DNA from: Chimonanthus salicifolius
Taxonomy: Eukaryota; Streptophyta; Magnoliopsida; Laurales; Calycanthaceae
NCBI GenBank assembly: GCA_013350335.1
Contig: CM023540.1
Coordinates: 16,187,828 to 16,251,827 of the forward strand
Reading direction: 5' to 3'
DNA: 64,000 bases
A program made the translations under genes and the position numbers. Position 1 is the stretch's first letter; the number at the start of each line of letters is the position of its first letter. The notes under the pieces are model-generated. The model saw only the letters and a list, made by a program, of their open reading frames with translations. It ran no database searches and was not told where the DNA came from. Below are positions 1-11,100 of the stretch, in pieces.

Positions 1-295
1 CTTTTCTTCTTTTAACCTATTATTATTTTCAACATGCCTCCGGTGGAAACTTGCCAGGCTCAGGCTCCTCTTGCACTGTCTCGTGCCCAAGCCTGATTAG
101 CAATGGAAGGCCCGAACTAGACATGGGTCCAGATGGTATAATCAAGCCTGAACCTGAAGAGCCCGACAGAAAGCTTGAGCTGGAGTGGAAGCTTGAAAAC
201 AAGAGTTTTTCTGAGCTTGTAAAGGGGAAAAAAATCATCTGACAAAAAGAAAAGGTGGTTGTGAAGAACAGACAGTGCTGCGGTGATAGGGAATT

Positions 296-339
<44 letters not shown>

Positions 340-823
340 GAAGGGGTGCCTGTGTAATTGGTGCTTGGGTGTTCGGGCAAAACATTGCAAAGATAGATGA
401 AGGGGTGCCTGGGCAAATTAGGGTAGGGTACTTGGGGTTTGGACTCTAACATTGCAAAGATAGATGAAGGGGTGCATGTGCAAATTAGGGTCCTTGGGGT
501 TTGAACTTAAACGTGAAAGATTTTTTTTTTTTTTTGGTGAAGTTTAAGTATGGTGAAGCTTGTCTTCAAATTTTATTTGAAGAATGAGAACGATATTCTC
601 TTAATTTGTTTATTGGATGAACTGTTCTTTAAAAGGTTTGAGATCTAGGGTTGGGTTTTTGGGCTTCGTGCCTGACCTAATATAAGCCCAAGTCTGGCCC
701 ATTTATCAGTTCGGCTTTAATGTTATGACCCAGCCTGGCCCCCTTAATTATCAAGCTGGAAATTGATGCTGAAGCCCACCTTTTCTTAGGCCTCAGGGCA
801 TTTGGGCCAAATTCCCATCCTTA
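1..823. mobile_element. Possible hAT-type element remnant in the guanylate kinase intron
   Basis: Both sides of this stretch (about 60-200 and 650-815) are dense in the words AAGCCTG, AGCCCGA and GCCCAAG. It ends near 823 with CCATCCTTA, which reads TAAGGATGG on the other strand, a hAT-like terminus. The left end is not visible and may lie outside the window, so no target duplication can be checked. It lies upstream of the acceptor at 968-969 and so is probably intronic. A short open frame at 51-242 is not recognised and is most likely chance coding within the repeat. Confidence 0.35.
301..338. repeat. (GA)n microsatellite
   Basis: Nineteen uninterrupted GA units. The serine/leucine-rich open frame on the opposite strand is a by-product of this repeat. 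Confidence 0.95.
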
Positions 824-969
824 GTTGCCCCCATAAAAAGTATAGGGTGCCTCAATCAATAGCCTTCTTAAACTTCTGCATTTTGGGTGCCTTGTTCATA
901 TTCATACAAGCAGTTGACTATGAATGTACAAATAATTTGATAAGGTCTAGGTTTCATTTTTGTCCCCAG

Positions 970-1308
970 ATCCGTGATTTCATGTCCAAGGGGTTTGACA
1001 TTGTTTTGAGAGTGGACATACAAGGAGCAGCAACACTGAGATCCATACTTGGAGATTCTGCTATCTTCGTATTTCTAGTTGCAGAGAGTGAAACTGCACT
1101 TGTGAAACGACTTGTTGACCGTAAGACTGAAACCACCGATGCACTCCTTGTGAGGATAGCCACAGCACGTGAAGAGGTGAAGCACTTGAAGAACTTTGAT
1201 TACGTAGTTGTTAATGCTGATGGAAAGCTTGAGAGTGCAGTTCAACTGGTGGAGTCTATCATTGATGCAGAGAAGGCTAGAGTCCGGCAGCGACGGGTTC
1301 AGATCTAG
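970..1308 (+). CDS. GMK: Guanylate kinase, organellar type, last coding exon (partial gene)
   Basis: Guanylate kinase makes GDP from GMP and ATP; the plant plastid/mitochondrial form is needed for organelle nucleotide supply. The frame starts right after a polypyrimidine-AG acceptor (TTGTCCCCAG, AG at 968-969) and reads [19 protein letters not shown], the conserved stretch around the GMP-binding and CORE region. Next come the LID-like segment with [10 protein letters not shown] and the C-terminal helix [15 protein letters not shown]. It ends VRQRRVQI with TAG at 1306-1308. This covers only the C-terminal half; the P-loop and first GMP-binding residues are in exons to the left of the window. 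The exon has no stop or frameshift, so the gene looks functional. The upstream bases 802-969 that are open in the same frame are intron read-through, not coding. Confidence 0.87.
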   Translation: MRDFMSKGFDIVLRVDIQGAATLRSILGDSAIFVFLVAESETALVKRLVDRKTETTDALLVRIATAREEVKHLKNFDYVVVNADGKLESAVQLVESIIDAEKARVRQRRVQI

Positions 1309-3300
1309 TTGTTGAGGTAAGTTGCCCCTTCCAAGGAATAAGGCCAGTTGATGCATGAAATATACGGTATTTCTGTGCTCCGTATGCATATAGGAACCAT
1401 TTGTTCAGTAATTCATACCCATTGACCTGAGTCATAATGGGGCAATGAAAAATCCCAGATTGGAACTTGATAACCTGCATGATAGAAAAATACAATGCAA
1501 GCACCGTGCCACCATCCAAGAAAGCCAAGAGACTAGATGCATTGGTTTTCCAATCTGATAGATTTTTTGTACATTATCCATCACTGTGCCCATCCAAGTG
1601 TCCATCCAAGTGTGGCGGTTTGGATCCCCTAGCCTTGAGTTATAAATGTTTGAAGTGGGGAGGCTCAACAAACTGTATCTGTTGCTATCACATAGAAACT
1701 CGGCTCTTAAAATCTGTCTATTCCATCTTTAAAATTCATGCTGTGGTAATCAATCTTTGACAGACATTTTTTTGCAGTCATTGACAGATTGCTGGTCCTG
1801 ATTCTTTTGGCGGTGGCATGACATTTTTTTTATAACCGAAGGTGTCCAGGCATCTCACTCAACTAATCTTCAGGTCATGTGAAAACCTCTCAATCCGCAC
1901 ATAAAGGGTAAAGCTACGTGCGTGACATGCTATTGTGGTTATACTTTTTCATTCTTGTACATTCTCTTTGGGACCATACTCTTGTAATTACTTTATCTGG
2001 CTCCTTCTGCGGTTTGATTTGACCTTGTATGCTGAGTATGTATGAAGTGTTCCATTGATTAGTTGCTGTTATTTGACTAATATCACTTCTCAATCTTCTG
2101 AAATGATTGGGAAAAGTAATTTAGTTTTGAAAATGAAGAAAAATAAAATAATGTCACCTAGTTTGTCATCACTTATTAGATATCTTTTTTTTTTTTTAAG
2201 ATTAACGTGTGGGAAACTCAGATACAGTCCTACTAAAACCTCTACGGATGAGCCTACTACTCCTAAGATTACGCGAATGTTAGGCCATGGGAGTTCGAAC
2301 TCGTATTCTCCCGCTTCTTGAGGCGAGAGGCAACCAGTTGAGCTACACTTCATTAGATATCTTTTCTTCCAATATACACTGAAGAAGATGTATACCAGTG
2401 TACTAAAATGAACTGTAATTTTGAGTGGTAATTTCTTTAAAGGGCCATTCTTGTAAAATTCAGTTCATCCTTGGATGTAACTCTACTATATCAAGAACTT
2501 GTGTCGGAATGTACTCACCGAATTGTGCATGGAAAGATTACTCAATCCATCTTTTTAATAAGGAAAAAAAAAAATTATGGTTCCATCAAAATTCATTAAA
2601 ATTTGTAGAGCATGCAAATGCGCAAGTAATATATGAGTTTTGACGTGGTTCGAATTCCATGGGATGGACTTATTTCCAAGCAGCTTGTGACTTTGTGAGC
2701 TAGATAACTTGAAACTCAAACTTGTATTCAAAATCCTGTCAAAGCTCGGATGGACTTTGATTCAAAATTTTATTAAGTCGAGTCAATTCAGATTCACTCA
2801 CTCCTGTGTAGTTCTATTTTCCTTCAACTTTTTAAACTATGCTCGTGAGGCTACAAATGGCACAATCTCGGCCCGTATTTGAGGTGAAAATAGGCTGTCA
2901 TTGCATTGTGTCTGTTAAATAGAGATTTAGTTAGTTTACAGGGGTTAATTTGATGGTCAAAATCTGCTTTTGTTTGTTTATATATACTTCAAAATAGTTA
3001 GGTGAGACGTCTGAATACTTTAATATTAAGAGAAAAAAAAACATAGTTCGGTTTTGGTGCAGCAAATGTGCTCCTATGCCATTACGCAGAGGTCGCAAAT
3101 GGCTGTGGTTGCCACATTCTTAGAAAAAAAAGTGAGTCCAGATTCCAGTCTAAACTTGATTCAGTGATTTGATGGGTAAATCCAAGAGTGGAGAAATTGA
3201 TAAATAGTCCTCGCTACAGATCTGAAACATTGTCATTAGTCATGATCAATATCTGAAAAAACCTGGCAAATCTTGTTTAGATCTAAAGACACAGTCGGAA
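1309..3300. other. 3' flank of guanylate kinase and repeat-rich intergenic DNA
   Basis: Starts with the 3' untranslated region of the kinase gene; a GGTAAGT just after the stop (1315-1321) could be a 3'-UTR intron donor. A short piece at about 1826-1870 resembles the 3' end of the SINE at 15439-15620. Apart from the SINE at 2189-2351 I see no coding potential in the rest. Confidence 0.5.
2189..2351 (-). mobile_element. tRNA-derived SINE, family A
   Basis: On the minus strand it begins with a tRNA-like head: an A-box-like GTAGCTCAACTGG and a B-box-like GAGTTCGAACTCC. It ends in a poly-A tail, seen as poly-T near 2189-2198 on the plus strand. It is flanked by a perfect 14-bp duplication ATTAGATATCTTTT at 2175-2188 and 2352-2365. 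The copy at 12169-12330 is of the same family. The tRNA-like head is not a functional tRNA gene. Confidence 0.88.
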
Positions 3301-3851
3301 ATTATTATAGCTATATTCTATGAGTTCTCTCACTCCAATTCGTAGCGAACTATTTTGAGACATTCCATCGTCATTAACTCATTAATAGAAAAATAATCCA
3401 AATGACTTGAGCAAATTTTAAAGAAATTCTTAGGCCGCCACTCTTACATAATATATCGAGTAATGATATCTACAATTTAATTGTTGGTTAGAATTAATTG
3501 GAATGGCCTTTAAAACTGAACCCCAAAATTCATTTGAAGCATCAGTTTCAAGGATTACTTTGTCTTCCTCTTTTGAAAAATAAACTTTTGGAACTTCTTT
3601 AAAGATCTGTTTAATCTTTATTTTTTTTAAACACTTTTTTGATCTTCGCGAGAATAGGTTTTGGTTAAATCATTCTTGACTTTTGATTTTGAAGAATTTT
3701 TTAATTTATCTAACAATTTGTTTTTCCAATTGAGATAAATTTGAAACAAAGTTTCTGGTATAGTTTAATAATCCTAATAAACTTTGCAATTGCTTCAAAT
3801 TTGAAATTTCTTTAAGAAATTCTTTGATTTTTTGTTGTAATATAGTCCGAA

Positions 3852-4045
3852 GTAGGGGTGGAAATCTCATTATCGGCCGAGAAATTTCTCTCTCCTACTT
3901 TTTATTTCTTTTTCTTTTTAAAAAATCACCTTTACCGGCCGATATCGGCGATGATATATGTTGGATATCGGCCGATAAAGGTAATCTCGGCCGATACATA
4001 TCGTATCGGCCAAGATATTAAGGTTTTATATCGTATCGGCCAATA
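3852..4045. mobile_element. hAT-like element piece rich in ATCGGCCGATA words
   Basis: Starts TAGGGGTGGAAATC, a typical hAT terminus. It carries repeated TATCGGCCGA words in both orientations near 3872, 3940, 3966, 3990 and 4035. The same word dominates the ends of the element at 22098-23095. No matching right end is visible; the insertion at 4060 may have removed it. It interrupts the caulimovirid remnant. Confidence 0.5.
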
Positions 4046-4059
4046 TTATTATCCATTGG

Positions 4060-4214
4060 GAGGATGTTTTTCTTATTTGAATTTTTTTTTTTTTGTCTTC
4101 TCTTCATGTTTTTCTTCTCTTTTTCCTCGGTCTAATTCTTTTAGGCATTTTCTTGTACTTGCTTTTCTATCTCTTTTAATGAATTTTTCTTTGATGACTG
4201 CTCAAAAAAAAAAA
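4060..4214 (+). mobile_element. 5'-truncated LINE, 3' end only
   Basis: This 155-bp piece contains GGTCTAATTCTTTTAG and ends in CTC followed by a poly-A run. The same tail, with the same GGTCTAATTCTTTTAG, closes the longer LINE at 53.3 kb. It is flanked by a 13-14 bp near-perfect duplication (TTATTATCCATTGG at 4046-4059 and TTATTATCCTTGG at 4216-4228). It sits inside the caulimovirid remnant, so it is younger than the virus integration. Confidence 0.75.
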
Positions 4215-4384
4215 TTTATTATCCTTGGTTTGGAGTTCTATACCTCCAGAAGTTAGGTTAAGTCCGAGATATTCAATTTTATTTTTCTCAACTTGAATCT
4301 TTTCTAGACTAAGAATATTTTTTTTAAAAAATAAGTTGGTTATTATTTCTAGATGTTTTTGTTTCTGAACCTGGCTCACTTCTA

Positions 4385-4492
4385 GACCCAAAGGACCTGT
4401 TGCTATGGGAGAGGGGCTCCACTCCACATCCCCATCTTGGGCGATGTGGGACTCTTACCCACACACCCAAGTGAGTGTGGTGGGGCGTCACA
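4385..4492 (-). mobile_element. TRIM or LTR-like piece replacing part of viral reverse transcriptase
   Basis: Read on the minus strand it starts TGTGACGCCCC and contains AGAGTCCCACATCG, close to the AAAGTCCCACATTG motif in the TRIM LTRs at 59367-59849. It lies exactly where the viral reverse transcriptase loses homology. I could not find a clear target duplication and the left boundary is uncertain. Confidence 0.4.
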
Positions 4493-5064
4493 GTCTTAGA
4501 GTGATCTCGCACAAGAAAAGTTGGACTAGAATGAGGGCTATCTATTAGTTCAATTAGACCTCTCTCAAGAACTTCTTTGAGTTGAACTTCGAATTCATCT
4601 ATATCTTGTTTAACATAGATCATTAGTTTGACCCTAATAATTTTATTAAGATCTTTTAATTCCAAATCACAACACCTGGGAGATTTTTCCTAAAGTTTTA
4701 ATGGATCTTCTGAAAAATTGGGTTGCAATTTCCTAAAAATCCAATGATTTGCTTCAAGCGTTTTTAGAATCGGTGACATCCCACCACACTTTACTGGCAC
4801 AAAATCCTGCTTCACATGTATCCTTATGTTGTTTAAGGATCACAAGTTTCATTTCTTTGTTCTTTAAAGTAAGTGAAAGACTTTCTTCCATGAATGTGAA
4901 CGTTGTGTATCTCATAAAAAGTTTGTTCCTATTACAGTGTTACCTGAAGCTTGGAATTCAATTTGGTTATTGAATTCAATTTTTATTAACAAAATCATAG
5001 TCTTGGAATTCAAAAATCTTTCCAATCAATGAGTTTATGGTGGATTTCCGTTTCATAAGGTTTT

Positions 5065-5236
5065 TCTTTTTTGAATAATGGTTAAAAATTATTCAAGCAG
5101 AAGACGAGATATAACTCCTTAAATTGCAGATAAGCACAAGCCCGGGGCAGGCAGAGACAGAAGGCCCAGATAGGGCAATTGCAGAAAAACCCACCCAAGG
5201 TAGAAACTAAAAAAAATAGCCAGCAAAAACAATTTA
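5065..5236 (-). mobile_element. 5'-truncated non-LTR retroposon tail
   Basis: A 172-bp insertion flanked by a perfect 16-bp duplication CGTTTCATAAGGTTTT (5049-5064 and 5237-5252). On the minus strand it ends ACCATTATTCAAAAAAG, a LINE-type A-rich tail. It splits the movement-protein part of the caulimovirid remnant. The source family is not identified. Confidence 0.75.
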
Positions 5237-5850
5237 CGTTTCATAAGGTTTTGGTTCAAAGAATTCAACAATTTTTGGATCTTACCTTTTGATTTTTGTA
5301 TTAATATGATTGGTTAATTCATGTAGAGCTTTCCAATTTACTGAGATTATAAGGACATTTCCTTTTGCATCTTCTTATTGATTTTGAATTCTCAATATGG
5401 TACTATCGTTTATGGTAGAATCTTCGATTTGAGATGAAATAATTTGGTTTTATTTTAAACCAAACTCATTGTGTGACAAGGTTTATTTGTACTCTTCGTA
5501 TTAATGTTTTAACAGGATTTGTAAACCTTTTGTCTAAAACAGCAATCAGAATGGGTTGCTGGTTGTTAATTCAATTTGAATTATTCCAATATGAATAAAT
5601 CTAAGTCTCCAAATCTTTTCTTTAGAAAGAATAGGAATTTATATTTTCCTTCTTTAGTGATTTTTGCGAGTAAATATTTCTAACATTGTAAATTCTAATT
5701 CTATTGTTCTACCACACAAAAGAACATTGAAAAATAAAATTAAAACTGACATTGTTAGAAATATTTTGAACATAACCTCATTAGACCAAAAATATAGGAG
5801 AAAACTATTTAGAATGGTTTGGGTATGCATCTGAAAGTCCAAAAATATAC

Positions 5851-6586
5851 CTTATAAAAAGAGAAAAAATATAAATAAAGAGTAAATGAAGGAATAGAGA
5901 CCATTACAATATTGGATTAAAGAAATGAACAAAGTTATAAAAGACTATGGTACGAACAATATAGTTTTCATGAAGTAGAATGATAGAAGTAAGAAATCTA
6001 ATCCAAAATATATAGTAATATTTATTGTGATAGTAAATTTGACAAAATTATGGTAACTAAATCATTATTATGTACCTAACATAGTTTATTTCATAAGCCT
6101 ACCAAGTGCTAAATTTGAAAAAAAAAAAAAAATAGAATGTCTTAGCAACTATCATTAGAGAAGTGAGAGTTTTAACTTCAATTCGCATTTCAGTCCAAAG
6201 AGTGATTCCATGTAGAGTTACCAAATCTCTGTGGACAGAGAAACTTTCATATACCTCAAAGATTAGTCGGGTTCTCTAAGAGACCATGTCATATCAAAAA
6301 ATCAACCTTAAAATCTATCTAAAATAGATAGTAAAATTACAGGAACCCCACAACTCTGGATCTACATGGTTTATTTTGTTAACCCACGACAAGCTAAGTA
6401 TTAAAAAATATTTATTTCAATGACACATTTCAGTGAATATGATTGATAAACAACTTTAATAAATTGAATTGAAGGGTTAAAAATGAACTTTAGCCATGAC
6501 TTTGTTGATTAAATTATTTTTAGTTTTTGGCAAACTAAAGTGAAAATTGAAAAAGCAATTCGAAAAAATCGATTAAAAAAACTGAA

Positions 6587-6623
<37 letters not shown>

Positions 6624-6770
6624 CTAAAATTGTTATTGGTGGGGAAATTTTGTCCCAATGTAACCTGGTGGGTACAAAGGAAAGAAAGCTTTGTTTATCA
6701 TCATTAGTAAAATGAAATATATCCGTTAGAATGGCATGTGGAGGAGTGTTTGCCGGTTTGGCAAAACTCT
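5851..6770. other. Intergenic DNA upstream of the membrane-protein gene
   Basis: AT-rich, with no convincing coding sequence and a (TAA)n microsatellite at about 6589-6623. The left part could still be decayed viral sequence, but I see no motif that proves it. Confidence 0.4.
6589..6623. repeat. (TAA)n microsatellite
   Basis: About eleven TAA units; the poly-tyrosine open frame on the other strand is its shadow. Confidence 0.93.
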
Positions 6771-6773
6771 GCC

Positions 6774-6780
6774 TATAAAA
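6774..6780 (+). promoter_or_regulatory. Candidate TATA box for the gene at 8172
   Basis: TATAAAA in the context CTGCCTATAAAATCCC, about 1.4 kb upstream of the coding start. It would suit a transcript whose leader (about 6805-6955) is followed by a 5'-UTR intron with its acceptor at 8145-8146 (TGTGCAG). It is the best TATA match upstream; transcription start is not shown by sequence alone. Confidence 0.4.
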
Positions 6781-6949
6781 TCCCATGGAATTAGGAAGAG
6801 AATAGAAGACGAAGTCTTTAACACAAACAGAAAATAAAGCAAGGGAATAGAAAAAAGGATGGCATTTCACTGATTTCAATATTTCCTCTGATGAGATTTC
6901 ACTACTTTACAATATTTCATCTCTTGTTTTTCCATCTAATTCCAAGTAA

Positions 6950-8146
6950 GGTATCCTTCAATTTCATCTCCACTGATTGCCTTTTCCATCTGTTCGTATC
7001 CCTACTTCTCTTTCAATTACTTAAACTTCTTTTGTTTGAAAATTTGGATTTTGAGATTGAAAATGGTTTTTCCCCTACCTCTAGATCAAAATTTCTCATT
7101 TTCTTTCAAAATTTTAGATTTTGATTTGTTTTGGGAGGTGGGATTTTTAAATAAATTGATTAAAGATCCATTATTTTGGTTTATGTCTAATGTTCTAGAA
7201 AAAAAAAAAAAATTCCCAGCTTCCTTTTCCTGAAAAGAAAGGGATTTGGCTGGTTCTTTTGAAATGGGATTTTGAATAATTGACTGGAATTCATTAATTA
7301 TTTGATTATATAATGTTTATGAAGATCCTTATTTTCATTAGGTGAACATTTGATTGAAGCTGTATTATTTTTAATTAAATGGCTACATTTTCCCTTTTTT
7401 TCTTTAAAAAAGGAGATTTTATAAGCTGGCTTTTGAATAAAATCGCTTTGCCTTGATCATTTGTTGACAATTTTCTCAGAGAGAGAGAGAGAGAGAGAGA
7501 TTTATGAGTTTGGTCTTTGCGAATTTCATGAAACTCTTATTTTTGCTCAAATGACAATATTCTATGTTTCAAAAGAAAGGAAAATTTCTATGAGTTGGGT
7601 CTGAATATAATAATGTATTATCTTCTCATACGGTTATAACTTTCTTTCAAAAAGGATTTTTTTTTTAATTTGAATGTTTGATTGAAACAGTATTATTTGT
7701 AATGAAATATTGACATTTTCTCATTCTCTTTTCAAAAAATTAAAGAGAAATATTCCATGTACTGGGTTTCAAATTTTCTATTTCTTTATATCAATTTTCT
7801 TATTTCAGAAAATATTTTCACAAATTCGTGTACCATGAATGGAATGCTAGAATTGTTTGCTTCTAAATCATATCAAGCCTTTGCCTCTTCTTTTCTCTCC
7901 CAAAAGTTTGATTTTTGTAGGTTTTGGGGGAAGTTTTTCTGAAATATTTATACAAATTAGTGTTCATCTGGATTGTCTTCATAAACATATTTGATTTTGA
8001 TAGGTGGTTGAGAGGTAAAGGATGTATTGAACTGAACTCTTCATTGAAAGTTGAAAGCATATTATGATTGAAAAATGCCCTTTTTACCTGCTTGAATTTA
8101 CCTGATAGATTGATCTTTGATTACATTGGTTTGTGAATCTGTGCAG
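6950..8146 (+). other. Probable 5'-UTR intron of the gene at 8172
   Basis: T-rich sequence with candidate donors near 6946-6952 (AAGTAAGG, AGGTATCC) and a clear acceptor TGTGCAG at 8146, 26 bases before the ATG. It contains a short GA microsatellite at about 7480-7500. Open frames inside it are short and T-rich and look non-coding. Confidence 0.45.
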
Positions 8147-8171
8147 ATTGGCCTTTCTTGAAAAAGAAAAC

Positions 8172-11100
8172 ATGGGTGTTGAAGTAAAGTTGATTAAAAG
8201 TTATATGAAGAAAGGCACCATTGTCTTGGGCGTTGGAGTTTGCTTATATTTTCTATACAGATTTCTTCCCTCCTTCTTTGTATACAGATTTCTTCCTTCT
8301 GTAGTCAATTCATTGGCATCTTCTTTACCTGTCATCTTCTGCACTGCTCTTCTTCTTGGTGCTCTTCTAACCTTTGGACAACCAAATGGTCCTGCTCAAG
8401 GGGAGAAACGACCTCCTGTTGTATCTTCTGTAAGAACACGGCGGTGTACTAGTGGTATTTTGGCTGTTGAGAAGACTGCAAGGCCAATTTTAGAAACTCA
8501 TGCAGAAAATAGAACAAAGATTGATGAGAAGGCAACAAAAAGGGACACTAGTGAGGAGGATCAAAAAGAAATTAATGGGGAGAAAAAAGTGATCAAAGTC
8601 GAGAAGAAAGAATTTCATAATGATATTGAAGGCCATTCTACTGGCAATCAAATGCAAGAAATTGAGGGTCAACACATTAGTGATCATAATGTGTCTTCTT
8701 CTAGTTCGGATTCTGACTCCGAGAGTTCTTCTTCTGATACTCCCATTATCTCTGTCATGCCGGTTCTTGATGAGCTCCACCCGCTTATAGAATCTGTAGC
8801 TCCACCACTCCCCACTCTGGTTCCTCAAGAGGACTCTGATGTCCATGAATCAGATGATGGTAGTGCTGACTTGGTAGGAGAGGTTGAAAATGCAGAAGAA
8901 GAAGAAGAAGCAAGAGAGAAAGCCGTTGTAAAATGGACAGAGGACTGATGAGAAGAATCTCAAGGAAGTCGGGTCTTTAGAAATCGAAAGGAATCAAAGA
9001 TTAGAGAATTTGATTGCAAAACGAATGGCGAGAAAGAGATGGATGATTGAGGCTGAAAAGAATCTTATAGACTTCGATGCTAATGATGGTATGCCAATTA
9101 ACATCCCATCTGTTTCTACAATAAGACTGAATCCTTTTGATCCTCCGTACGATTTGGATGAAATTGTGGGGTTACCTGTTCCTGGTTCAGCTCCCTCAGT
9201 TTTGTTGCCAAGACTGAATCCATTTGAGACTCCTTATGATCGAGCTTTTGAAAGAAGCAATGTTGTGGGTGAGGATCCAAGCCAAGAGGAGTTCACAGCA
9301 CCTCAACAGAAGGATATGTTCTTCCGGAGATACGAAAGCTTTACCTTGGGAGCACCATTTCTTGGAGAGATGAAACAAGAGAAACATGACTTCAAATACA
9401 GGCCTTATTTTATACCAGAGAATGTTGCCTCAGGGGTATTGGGTTATGGTACCACATTCCAAAGGCAATCGAGTGAAAGGAGTGATTCTAAGGTGAGTTC
9501 CATTCCTGAAACTGATACACCTACAGCTTCAGTTTCTTCTATCATAGACTCAGAAGATCAAAAAGATCTACTTGAACAGGACTTTCGTAATGTTGATGAA
9601 TCAAATTATGTTTCGAACAATTCTCCAAGAGTTGAAACAGACATCCAATCTTCCAAAGAAACAGATTCAGATGGAAACTAATTCAGATACTTCTGTTGTC
9701 AGTGGAAAAACTCCTCAGGCTTCTGGTGATGTTGAAGAAACTCAGAACGCTGATGCATTTGATGGTATAAAAGTGAACACTGGTAATGGAGGACAGGAGA
9801 TAGTGGATAACGGAGAAATTGTAGAAACTCCTCAGGATGCTGATGCATTTGATGCTATGACAGTGAATGCTGGTAATGGAAGAGATGAGGTAGTGGGTAA
9901 TAGCAAAATTGTGGAAAGTCCTCAAGATTCTGATAAGTTTGATGGTATGAAAGTGAACACTGGTAATGGAAGAGAGGAGGTAGTGAATAATAGCAAAATT
10001 GTAGAAACTCCTGCTGATACCGATGCATATAATGGTGTGAAAGAGAAGAATGTTATTGGAAGAGAAGCGACAGTCAATAATGGAGAAGTTGAGGCACCAG
10101 TCTATGATTCAAGCCCATCAGCAATTGAGAACTTGGCTAGTATTTCAGAAAACTTATTTGATGTGCATCAGGGGACTAGGAACTCTACTGAGGCACATGC
10201 TGAGAACTCAGAAGAGGGTTTACCTCCAAAACCAACACTAGTTGAGAGAAGCCTTTTGCATGAAGATAGAGAGTCCACCTCGAATGATGGAAATGAAGAA
10301 AAAGACATGGCATCCAATAATGAAGTAGTGATCCAGGCAACACCATCAAGCTTATCTGGGGTAGATGAAAAGGAGTCAGAATCAAGGGGAGATGGCGAAA
10401 TTAGTGGACATGATACTACTGTTCAAGTTGGTTTGATCCCTGAAGTAGTTGGACAGGCTTCACGAGACAATACTTTACCAGACATGACTTCACTTGTTTC
10501 CAAAACAGATGAGGATGAGAAGGTAATTCATCAAGATATACATGTTGGAGGCCCTGAATTCAATACCAGCAAGGCAAGTGGTGAAGGCAATCATGAAGAG
10601 TCCCAGGTAAGTATTTGAGATAACTAAAATCTTCTTTATAATCTATCTCTTGGACAAGCATAAGCATATTGGTGTGCCACATTTTCTTTTTTTGGATAAC
10701 ATAGGTGTCCTCACCCCATATCGTGGAGGTGAGACTAATCCCACGGATATACGAAACCAACTGTAAGCATCGTGTGTCAAGTAAGTCCAGGAAGAATCGA
10801 ACCCAAGACCTCTAGTCTAATCCTAGAATCTTATACCAACTGAACTACATTTCTTGATCCAAGCCATTCATCCGGTAGGACTGCATCATGAATGTAAGTT
10901 GGGCCCCAAAGATCTACACTGGAAGATACCTTTATCTGGTGGGACCATATGCTGAATGGGATCATTCAATTGAATAAACCATCCAACTGTGGTCACTCTT
11001 TAACACTGAACCTTATCCAATTGGGATGATTTCTGGGGCAAACAATACATACCCAAGGATATGTGCTACAGAACAAGCCTAACCTTCTTTCAACCTGCAA

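Larger units (their letters stand above)
3330..5850 (-). pseudogene. Endogenous caulimovirid (pararetrovirus) remnant, polyprotein fragments
   Basis: Minus-strand fragments in viral order. A movement-protein-like piece lies near 5.3-5.7 kb (WRLRFIHIG). The start of reverse transcriptase is at 4500-4740 (ELKDLNKIIRVK, SPHSSPTFLVRDHS), the end of reverse transcriptase at 4230-4370 (IEYLGLNLTSGGIELQ), the connection at 3700-3840 (LLGLLNYTRNF) and the start of RNase H at 3490-3600 (ILETDASNEFWGS). The order and motifs match Caulimoviridae with movement protein and polymerase in one polyprotein, as in petuviruses and florendoviruses. About 150 residues of central reverse transcriptase, including the YIDD active site, are missing and replaced by an unrelated LTR-like piece. 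Stops, frameshifts and four insertions break it further. It is a dead genomic fossil. Assignment to genus is open. Confidence 0.8.

Noticed and set aside
29..385. 118-residue minus-strand frame with Ser-Leu repeats
   Set aside because: It is the translation of the (GA)n microsatellite at 301-338 and flanking repeat DNA.
802..969. N-terminal extension of the guanylate kinase frame from ATG 802
   Set aside because: Sequence before 970 is intron-like and ends in a clear acceptor; guanylate kinase homology begins at 970.
2189..2351. tRNA genes at the A-box/B-box motifs here and in other SINE copies
   Set aside because: No closed acceptor stem; each has a SINE body, A tail and target duplication.
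3824..4256. Open frames with phenylalanine-rich translation
   Set aside because: They cross three different insertions; coding signal belongs to the minus-strand viral fossil and a LINE tail.
9572..9680. Start of a separate gene at ATG 9572
   Set aside because: Homology and repeats show it is the continuation of the upstream gene after a one-base frame change near 9679.
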